Positions 58,101-64,000 of a stretch of DNA of 64,000 nucleotides are shown piece after piece (within the stretch, counting starts at the first letter, position 1; each line of letters opens with the position of its first letter). This DNA is from Halochromatium salexigens. Lineage in GTDB: Bacteria > Pseudomonadota > Gammaproteobacteria > Chromatiales > Chromatiaceae. Under the pieces are notes generated by a model. The model was not told the DNA's origin. It searched no databases and saw only the letters and a list, made by a program, of their open reading frames with translations. The position numbers and the translations under genes are program-made. Location: assembly GCF_016653295.1 (NCBI RefSeq), contig NZ_NHSF01000008.1:43124-107123 (forward strand), in the 5' to 3' direction.

Positions 58101-58775
58101 ATGGATTACCTCGCGACACCAGCGCAAAGCCATGCCGATCCCGCCGCCTTGCGTACCCAGTTCATGGCGCGCGGGCTCGATCACGATGACCTCGATACCG
58201 ACCCCATCGTTCAGTTCCAGCGCTGGTACCAAGAGACGCTCTCGGCCCAACTTCCGGAGCCGAACGCGATGTCCCTGGCCACGGTCGACGCCAACGGCCA
58301 ACCGAGCCTGCGCACCGTGCTGCTCAAGCTCTATGACGCCCAGGGCTTTGTCTTCTTCACCAACTACCAGAGCACCAAGGCCCAGCAGATCGGCGGCAAC
58401 CACCAGGTCGCGCTGCTCTTCCCTTGGGTTGCACTGGCGCGGCAGATCAGCATCCTTGGCAGCGCCGAGCAGATACCCACCCACGAGTCCTTGCGTTATT
58501 TCATCACGCGCGGGCGCGGCAGTCGCATCGGCGCCTGGGCCTCACCACAGAGTCAGGTCATCCGCTCGCGCTCACTGCTCGAACAGAAGGTGGCCCAGAT
58601 CAAACAGCGCTTCAGCGACGGTGAGATCCCGCTGCCGGACTTCTGGGGCGGCTACCGCGTGATCCCGACCAGCATCGAATTCTGGCAAGGTCGCGACAGC
58701 CGTCTGCACGATCGCTTCCGCTACCGCCGAGAAGCCCCCGATGCGCCCTGGCAGATCGAGCGACTCGCGCCCTGA
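58101..58775 (+). CDS. pdxH: Pyridoxamine 5'-phosphate oxidase
   Basis: FMN enzyme that makes pyridoxal 5'-phosphate. The 224-residue product has DPIVQFQRWYQETLSAQLPE, NAMSLATVDANGQPSLRTVL, LKLYDAQGFVFFTNYQSTKA, SRIGAWASPQSQVIRSRSLL, FWGGYRVIPTSIEFWQGRDS and ends WQIERLAP, all family hallmarks. Its stop codon overlaps the likely start of mobA (CTGA). Confidence 0.95.
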   Translation: MDYLATPAQSHADPAALRTQFMARGLDHDDLDTDPIVQFQRWYQETLSAQLPEPNAMSLATVDANGQPSLRTVLLKLYDAQGFVFFTNYQSTKAQQIGGNHQVALLFPWVALARQISILGSAEQIPTHESLRYFITRGRGSRIGAWASPQSQVIRSRSLLEQKVAQIKQRFSDGEIPLPDFWGGYRVIPTSIEFWQGRDSRLHDRFRYRREAPDAPWQIERLAP

Positions 58776-59551
58776 CCTCTTCTGCGTCCCTCTTCCGCAC
58801 CGATCAGGTCGTCGGCCTCATCCTCGCCGGCGGCGCCGGACGACGCATGAGGGGCGTCGACAAGGGGCTGATCGAACTCGACGGCCGCCCGCTGGTGCAG
58901 TGGGTTGCTGAAGCCCTCCGGCCTCAGGTCGCAACCCTGCTCATCAGTGCCAACCGACATCGCGAGCGCTATGCTCAGTTCGGCTGGCCGGTCTTGGCTG
59001 ATCATGCTGTCAGAGAGTTGGCCGAGCGGGCAGCCGATCTGGATGTCCCCAGTGCCGCTGCTGTGCCGAATCAGGACCAGATCCAGCCCTTTCAAGGTCC
59101 ACTCGCCGGCATCGCTAGCGCGCTCGCCCAGATCAGGGTATGGCTTCAACAGCCGCTCCTTGCTCGACCCGAGGCTCAAACCGATGGCAGCACTCAGATC
59201 CATTTCGCCTCCGCCCCAGCCTGGCTCCTCGTCTCACCCTGCGATACTCCACTGATCCCGGTCGATCTTGGTTCGCGCCTCGCCGCGGCGCTCCAAGCCA
59301 GCCAAGCCCGCATCGCCATCGCCGCCGACCAAGAACGCAGCCAGCCTTTGCACGCCTTGATCCCTACCGACATCGACGCCGATCTTGCCGATTACCTTCA
59401 CAGCGGTAGGCGCAGCGTTTTGGGATGGCTCGCTCGTCATCAAGTCGCGACCGTCACTTTCGAGAAAATCCCCAGTCCCTTCGTCAATCTTAACCGCCCC
59501 GAGGACGCCGCGCGGGTACAGGCGCAGTTGACTGCCAAAGACCGTCCGTGA
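58772..59551 (+). CDS. mobA: Molybdenum cofactor guanylyltransferase MobA, probably non-AUG start
   Basis: MobA attaches GMP to molybdopterin. The nucleotide-binding loop VVGLILAGGAGRRM lies upstream of the first ATG (58847), so that ATG cannot be the true start. In this frame no ATG, GTG or TTG exists for at least 60 codons upstream. The likely start is CTG at 58772, which overlaps the pdxH stop (CTGA). Other features: VDKGLIELDGRPLVQWVAEA, GPLAGIASALAQI, WLLVSPCDTPLIPVDLGSRL and FVNLNRPEDAA. With that start the protein has 259 residues; an insertion of about 40 residues lies between the second and third motif. Confidence 0.85.
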   Translation: MTSSASLFRTDQVVGLILAGGAGRRMRGVDKGLIELDGRPLVQWVAEALRPQVATLLISANRHRERYAQFGWPVLADHAVRELAERAADLDVPSAAAVPNQDQIQPFQGPLAGIASALAQIRVWLQQPLLARPEAQTDGSTQIHFASAPAWLLVSPCDTPLIPVDLGSRLAAALQASQARIAIAADQERSQPLHALIPTDIDADLADYLHSGRRSVLGWLARHQVATVTFEKIPSPFVNLNRPEDAARVQAQLTAKDRP

Positions 59552-59606
59552 GCACTTAGATGGTCCGCCCCATGTCAGCCGAGTGCGACAAAAAGGCGAT
59601 ACAACG

Positions 59607-59632
59607 AAAAACGACCGCACAAGGCGGCCGTT
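59607..59632 (-). terminator. Rho-independent terminator after the tRNA-Gly fragment
   Basis: On the minus strand AACGGCCGC pairs with GCGGTCGTT (one G-U), 5-nt loop CTTGT, followed by TTT. It lies 13 bp past the tRNA 3' end and fits a tRNA gene terminator. Confidence 0.65.
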
Positions 59633-59644
59633 AATTCTTTGATT

Positions 59645-59691
<47 letters not shown>

Positions 59692-59692
59692 C

Positions 59693-59707
59693 TACAATTT
59701 TATTGTA
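59693..59707. repeat. AT-rich 6-bp inverted repeat beside the tRNA fragment
   Basis: TACAAT-TTT-ATTGTA, a perfect palindrome with a 3-nt centre, starts 2 bp beyond the tRNA fragment. Such short inverted repeats can be binding sites in attachment regions; function here is not shown. Confidence 0.4.
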
Positions 59708-60003
59708 ACCTATTGTTTTAATTAGCTATGAACCGCTGGCACCCGCACCTTCAGCGCATATAGTTGCATACCCAGTGACACAAACATGACACACTGATAC
59801 GCGGCCTCCGACGGAATTTAACGATGCTGCCTAGCGTCGCAACCTGGTAGCCGCATTGCTGTTAACACGAACGACTGGATGCACCACTAACGGTCATGGC
59901 TTGCGGCCACCCTCAGACGATGAATCGCGCGAGATTCACGTTAACGATTAACGACGCCGGAAGTTGCAACCGCGCGATGGCAGGTTGTTCAACAAGCACA
60001 TCT
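59708..60003. other. Gene-free AT-rich segment
   Basis: Between the attachment-site fragment and the transglycosylase gene I see no coding region. The segment is lower in GC than the flanks, with a direct repeat TTAACG at about 59940-59955, and no tRNA or terminator that I can support. Confidence 0.4.
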
Positions 60004-60978
60004 TTAGCGTAATCCCTTGTGGCCACTCCAGTTAAATGGCGCACCGCTTATTGCACCCACATCATATCGCACGGGCTGGGTGCGCTTGCGCATGACCACC
60101 GGACTGCTTTCGTTGGCCTCTTTGTCCGGTTCGCCCTGGGCCTGCGATCGGCTTTCAGGATCAGACTCTACAGAGCAGGCAATCGGTCTCGCAGGCAAAC
60201 ACTCGCCTCTATCCCAGAGACCCCGGCCAAGATACCCCAACACCCGCCGCACGTACTGCTGCGTCTCCCGATACGGCGGAATGCGGTTGCCATACTTGGC
60301 GACCGCACCCTCGCCGGCATTGTAGGCCGCGAGCACGAGCTTGAGATCGCCCTCAAAACGATCGATCAACATACGCAGAAAAGCGACACCGCCCTCGATG
60401 TTCTGCGCCGGATCCCAGACATCACGCACAGCAAACCGCTGCGCCGTCGCCGGCATCAGCTGCATCAAACCGCAAGCCCCAGCCGGAGACCGTGCGCGCG
60501 GATCATAGGCCGACTCGGCGCGAATCACGGCATGGACCAATTCAGGGTCCAGACGATGACGCTCAGCGGCGGCCTCGATCAGCCCAGCATAGCGTGCCCG
60601 GCGCTCGGCGAGCCGTCCTGTCAGCTTCGGCGAGCGCCTGCGGGAGCGCTCCGGTTCGCTGGTCAGGGTGCGGATCATCAACGTCGGCGCTGATGCGGTC
60701 GTTCCTGCGACCGCTTCCGTTTCGGAGGGTCGGCGCGCCTGTCGATGCCAAGTGCGCAGCAGTTCGTTCGCCCGCAGCGGGCGTTTAAAGGCCACGTCAG
60801 CCATCATCAGCTCTGCTGCGGCAACGGGCGTCAAGGCTGAAAGCAATCCGATAAGCCCGAGACTGCACAGAAGCGGTGCCGAGAAGAGGACTTGTCCTCG
60901 GACGACCGCAACAATGGCAGCAAAACCAGCATCACCAGCTAAGCTAGTCACTCGATGCTCGCGCTGTCTCAGGATCAT
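60004..60978 (-). CDS. Lytic transglycosylase (SLT domain)
   Basis: 324 residues. N-terminal hydrophobic segment FSAPLLCSLGLIGLLSALTP then VAAAE acts as signal peptide. The SLT domain has AVIRAESAYDPRARSPAGAC (catalytic Glu in ESAYDP), GLMQLMPATAQRFAVRDVWD, GGVAFLRMLIDRFEGDLKLV, LAAYNAGEGAVAKYGNRIPP and YRETQQYVRRVLGYLGRG. The C-terminal about 60 residues are disordered. GGAG lies 8 bp before the ATG at 60978. Cuts peptidoglycan; in conjugative elements such enzymes open the wall for the transfer apparatus. Confidence 0.88.
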   Translation of the reverse strand: MILRQREHRVTSLAGDAGFAAIVAVVRGQVLFSAPLLCSLGLIGLLSALTPVAAAELMMADVAFKRPLRANELLRTWHRQARRPSETEAVAGTTASAPTLMIRTLTSEPERSRRRSPKLTGRLAERRARYAGLIEAAAERHRLDPELVHAVIRAESAYDPRARSPAGACGLMQLMPATAQRFAVRDVWDPAQNIEGGVAFLRMLIDRFEGDLKLVLAAYNAGEGAVAKYGNRIPPYRETQQYVRRVLGYLGRGLWDRGECLPARPIACSVESDPESRSQAQGEPDKEANESSPVVMRKRTQPVRYDVGAISGAPFNWSGHKGLR

Positions 60979-61195
60979 CAGGCGCTCTCCGTTCAGCTCA
61001 ATCACTGAGCGCACTCTAGCCAGCCTGTTCACGCCGGGCGACAGCAAATCCTCAGCGCTCAGGCGAGCTTTCCCGACCCGGGATTGAGAATGCTTGGGTC
61101 GTCTCGAATCGTCGGGAACTGGCTGAGCTTTCGTGGCTGCGGCAGTCCCGGACTCGCCCTACCCTCTGGGATTTCCGCGACCCCGGAGACCGAGC

Positions 61196-61912
61196 ATGGC
61201 CACTGCCTCAACCGCTCAGAAACGCCGCTTCTCGAAACCGGTCCTCGACCAGACCCTGACCATCCACAGCCAAAATGCCCAGTACGTGCTGCAGCGCGGC
61301 CATTCGTTCGTGCTCGTGGTCAAGGCGCTGTATTCGATCTCGGTGGTGCTGCGCATCATCGGTGAAGAGTCCGACATGGACCAGATCGAGGCCCTGGTCT
61401 CGGAGCGCATCGAGGCCGTCGCCCAAACGCTACAAGACGAGCATACAAGGCTGAAAGCACTGGCCGATGAGGAAGGTGGCGTGCCAGTACCCCGCTACAC
61501 GAATCCGCGTGAGGTCACGCTACAGTTGTCCTCGCCGCAGTTGGCGCACTATGTCCGCCTGGTGCTGTTGCTGGACAAGATCCTGATGCTCCTCGATGGA
61601 CTCTGGTTCGCCGGTCTCCTGAGCAACAAGCAACGCAAGGAGACCACCCACAGTCTGCGTCGCCTGGTCTATGGCCTTGGACGCTCGATCATCGATCTGG
61701 AGCGCCGCGCGCGCGAATCGGCACGGCGTGCGGGTAAAGATGCCGAACTGCTGGCGGCTGATGACGCCGTAAACGCGTTGACGCTGGCAACGGGCTCGTT
61801 GGTCGATGCAGACGAGGAGGAAGAGGATGAAGCGTCCATGCAGGACGATGATGGGGGTGATTCAGGGGAGGATGCTCAGCGCGAAGCCACCGAGACTGAT
61901 CCGCGGACTTGA
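61196..61912 (+). CDS. DUF1845/AcaB-like integrating conjugative element protein
   Basis: 238 residues starting MATASTAQKRRFSKPVLDQT (GGAG 8 bp upstream). The central part PVPRYTNPREVTLQLSSPQL then AHYVRLVLLLDKILMLLDGL and WFAGLLSNKQRKETTHSLRR, LVYGLGRSIIDLERRARESA matches my memory of the DUF1845 family (ICE protein PFL_4669, AcaB-type): YTNP, SP..a.Y..L...D.....D.LW..G.L, R..i.LeRRAR. The C-terminal tail is acidic (DEEEEDEASMQDDD). It supports an ICE origin for the region. Confidence 0.65.
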   Translation: MATASTAQKRRFSKPVLDQTLTIHSQNAQYVLQRGHSFVLVVKALYSISVVLRIIGEESDMDQIEALVSERIEAVAQTLQDEHTRLKALADEEGGVPVPRYTNPREVTLQLSSPQLAHYVRLVLLLDKILMLLDGLWFAGLLSNKQRKETTHSLRRLVYGLGRSIIDLERRARESARRAGKDAELLAADDAVNALTLATGSLVDADEEEEDEASMQDDDGGDSGEDAQREATETDPRT

Positions 61913-62218
61913 GGTCATCGGGCTGACGCGGACGCTCAGCCAGCGGTCTGATGGAGGTCAGGTTCTAGCTGCCGAACGACGATCGCCTCACCAACGACAG
62001 CTCGCTATCCACCAGCCGCGACTATTCCACAGCCATTGTGGATAACCCTGTGCGCAGTCCCGGTGACAGGTCCAAAAGCGTCCGCCGAATCAATCGCTGC
62101 GACTGGAATGGTCAGTGAATGACCAACCTTGCGGTCTGCTCACAGCGGGCCGCGAATCGATTGCCAACGCGCTTGCAAACCGTCCAGCTTGCAGCATCCA
62201 GCGCTGCTAGGACGCCGA
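61913..62218. other. Gene-free interval with a DnaA-box cluster
   Basis: No coding region. A perfect DnaA box (TTATCCACA) is on the minus strand at 62037-62045 (TGTGGATAA). Near-matches lie at 62006-62014 (CTATCCACC) and about 62023-62031 (TATTCCACA), within 40 bp in total. This could be part of a replication origin or ICE/plasmid replication module; there is no neighbouring rep gene in view. Confidence 0.45.
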
Positions 62219-62938
62219 TCACAATGCCAGTCGGCGCCCAACCCCACCGCTCAGGCAGTGATCACCATAGGCCTGCTCAAACGCCATGGTTGCCGCATCG
62301 CCGGTGCAATGCGTCGGCAGCACATCAGTCACCCCGAGCGCCTGTAAGGCCTGCACCGAACGGGCGAGCTCGGCATCGTCGGCATACATCAGATGAAAGC
62401 CACCGATCGCCCAGCGGATCGACTGACCGAGCAGCGCCCGGCCGCGCTCGACGATCTGCTCCATCCCCGGATGAGCGCAGCCAGTGATCGCCATGGTGAC
62501 GCCGCCCAGGTTGAGGATCAGCGCCTGCTCTGGCGGCTGACTGTCGAGCAGACCGGTCGAGAACAGACCAGGCGCGAGGGTTTGCGGCTCGGCACCGACG
62601 ACGATGACCTCGCGGCAGAGGCCGTGCAGGTCGTGGATCAGGTGTTTGGAGAAGCCCCCGTGCAGAACCACACTGAGCGCCGGATTGGCCTCGAGCACGG
62701 AGTCCAGGCCACCCATGTGATCCCAGTGCGGATGGGACAGGAACAGCTGATCGACCGAGGCCATCGAGAGGCCAAGGGCGGCCATGTTCTTCAGCAGCAC
62801 CCGCCCGTTGCTGCCGGTATCGAACAAGAAGGTTTGATCGCCGGCCTCGATCAGCGCGGCGAAGCCCCAGAGTGCGGTCAGTCCGGCGGGGCTCGGTCGG
62901 TTGTCGAAGAGGATGGTCAGGCGGAGGTTGGCGGTCAT
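62219..62938 (-). CDS. Metallo-beta-lactamase fold hydrolase (COG1237-like)
   Basis: 239-residue cytosolic protein. Starting MTANLRLTILFDNRPSPAGL, it has FLFDTGSNGRVLLKNMAALG, the metal site LFLSHPHWDHMGGLDSVLEA (HxHxDH), GFSKHLIHDLHGLCREVIVV, and ITGCAHPGMEQIVER plus IGGFHLM, DVLPTHCTGDAAT for the remaining ligands. This order is that of COG1237 proteins (some with a role in dihydropterin/methanopterin synthesis); substrate unknown. It lies on the minus strand, divergent from the last gene. Confidence 0.8.
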   Translation of the reverse strand: MTANLRLTILFDNRPSPAGLTALWGFAALIEAGDQTFLFDTGSNGRVLLKNMAALGLSMASVDQLFLSHPHWDHMGGLDSVLEANPALSVVLHGGFSKHLIHDLHGLCREVIVVGAEPQTLAPGLFSTGLLDSQPPEQALILNLGGVTMAITGCAHPGMEQIVERGRALLGQSIRWAIGGFHLMYADDAELARSVQALQALGVTDVLPTHCTGDAATMAFEQAYGDHCLSGGVGRRLAL

Positions 62939-63193
62939 CGGGGTGTCCTGTTGTTGGCCGAGCGCAGATCCGTCGCATCGGTTGTCTGATACCGCCGGCG
63001 CGAACCTGCTCAGCGGAGGGACTCAGCATGGATGCATTCGCCTTGGCTCGGGCAGCGATTGACGAGTCTCCTGGAGCCTCGACACCGAGCGCCACAGACT
63101 GTTGGATTCGGTCTTTGGTCTCGATGCATTGCGCCAGCCGCATGCTGCAGGACTGGATGCCATTCATCGCCCCCAACACCATGAGGCACGACC

Positions 63194-63754
63194 ATGCAGC
63201 CTATGCGAGCACCCGGGCACTTGGCATTGATCGTTTTCGGGCTGGCGCTCTGCGCGACCGCCTGGGCGCAGGAGCCCTGGACGCTGAGCGACTTCTACGA
63301 TGCGCGCAATGACATTCGTGTGAGGATCGCGGCGGTGAAGAACGCGCAGGGCGATCAGTTGAAGCTCCATGCCGCGAGCAATGAGTCGCGGGTCTGGGTG
63401 ACCTTTCTGCCGTCTGCGAAGGCTGCGGCGCTGGACTCGTCAGCGAGCCTGTCTTGGTGGTGCGGCGATGAGGGCCAGCGCCGCTCACGCGGCGCGGTGA
63501 CGCACCAGCTAGCGGAACGCAGCGGTGAGCCGCCCTCCTCGCTCTATCATGCCGACGCGCATTACGTCTCCTTTGTGCTCGAGCATGCCGATGGGTTGGA
63601 TGCGTTAACCGGCCCTATCGCTGCGCTGCAAGCCTGCGAGGACAGGCTCAGTCTGGGGTATCTCGATGTCGATGGCAGGCTTGCTGAGACAGCCTTCGAG
63701 CTCGGTGGCGCAGCGGCCACGATCGCTGAGGTTGCAGAGGTCGTTCGTCGTTGA
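63194..63754 (+). CDS. Secreted hypothetical protein
   Basis: 186 residues with a signal peptide (HLALIVFGLALCATAWAQ, likely cleaved after AWA-Q). The mature part is alpha/beta with two Cys pairs (SWWCGDEGQ, LQACEDR) and no known domain. The ATG at 63194 is preceded by GAGG; an ATG at 63203 is possible. The 255-bp region before it (62939-63193) shows no gene. Confidence 0.6.
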   Translation: MQPMRAPGHLALIVFGLALCATAWAQEPWTLSDFYDARNDIRVRIAAVKNAQGDQLKLHAASNESRVWVTFLPSAKAAALDSSASLSWWCGDEGQRRSRGAVTHQLAERSGEPPSSLYHADAHYVSFVLEHADGLDALTGPIAALQACEDRLSLGYLDVDGRLAETAFELGGAAATIAEVAEVVRR

Positions 63755-63823
63755 GCATCATCGGGCGTTCACCGGAAATCACCTGATGCCGCAGCCATGA
63801 CCCCATCGGTGCAAAAACCGCCG

Positions 63824-64000
63824 TTAAGCTTCACCCGTCAGCCGCAAGACCTCGGCGACCAGCGCATCCGAGAGCACGGCAAATCCGTTCTAACCAGCGG
63901 TCGCCAATCGGGCGTCGTGGGGTGGGGAATTTGCCGTCATGCCCAGATAATCGAAGACGCGGCGGACCTTGCGCGCGAGCTTATCGATGGTCGCAGCCAC
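63824..64000 (-). pseudogene. 3' fragment of an unidentified gene with an in-frame stop, cut by the window edge
   Basis: On the minus strand the frame VAATIDKLARKVRRVFDYLG enters from the right edge and reads MTANSPPHDARLATAG before a TAG at 63890-63892. In the same frame it continues NGFAVLSDALVAEVLRLTGEA to a TAA at 63824. The codon use is coding-like on both sides of the stop, so it looks like a decayed gene. Identity unknown. Confidence 0.3.

Overview
The window looks like chromosome from a purple sulfur bacterium (Gammaproteobacteria, probably Chromatiaceae). The reasons are high GC throughout, gammaproteobacterial gene orders such as leuS-lptE-holA with proA, nadD, rsfS and folA, a flavocytochrome c sulfide dehydrogenase pair (fccA-fccB), a NapC-type tetraheme cytochrome, a bd oxidase and a large Mrp-type antiporter cluster. 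The genus cannot be fixed from the sequence alone.

Layout. 1-7.2 kb (minus strand): housekeeping block leuS, lptE, holA, proA, nadD, rsfS and folA (folA cut by the left edge), with a zinc-ribbon YbeL-like gene divergent to leuS. 7.9-12.8 kb: promoter, tandem glycine riboswitch and gcvT-gcvH-gcvPA-gcvPB. 12.9-15.6 kb: dgkA and molybdenum cofactor genes moaB, moeA, moaD. 15.6-16.6 kb: class I fructose-bisphosphate aldolase. 16.7-22.9 kb (minus): urtE-ureD-ureA-ureB-ureC-(hepT remnant)-ureE-ureF-vanZ-ureG. The structural subunits are intact, but ureF has lost its middle third and ureG carries a +1 frameshift, so urease maturation appears broken. 22.9-24.9 kb: ABC-F ATPase Uup. 25.1-30.1 kb: Crp/Fnr regulator, two small proteins, then cydA-cydB-cydX. 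30.2-33.0 kb: a translationally coupled trio of a catalytically degenerate short-chain dehydrogenase and a split transketolase. 33.1-36.1 kb: Hsp70-like protein with its DUF2760 partner, and a DUF2934 protein. 36.4-40.0 kb: tetraheme cytochrome, ankyrin protein and fccAB for sulfide oxidation. 41.4-50.5 kb: ten-gene Mrp-type cation/proton antiporter operon with four NuoL/M/N-like subunits. 50.6-53.6 kb: two GH57 glycosidases. 54-57.4 kb: LolD/FtsX-type ABC transporter. 57.5-59.6 kb: histone-H1-like DUF2934 protein, pdxH and mobA.

59.6-64 kb is a likely remnant or edge of an integrated element. A 47-nt 3' fragment of tRNA-Gly(GCC), followed by its terminator, marks an attachment site of the ICEclc type. 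Beyond it lie a lytic transglycosylase, a DUF1845/AcaB-like ICE protein, a DnaA-box cluster, a metallo-beta-lactamase-fold protein, a secreted hypothetical and a broken gene at the right edge.

How the genes fit together: FccAB oxidises sulfide in the periplasm; the neighbouring NapC-type cytochrome could connect periplasmic electrons with the quinone pool; CydABX consumes quinol under low oxygen; the Mrp-like complex would exchange Na+/H+. The most unusual points are the decaying urease operon invaded by a toxin-gene remnant and a VanZ gene, the pseudo-SDR/split-transketolase operon, the enlarged Mrp-like complex, and the tRNA-Gly attachment scar.
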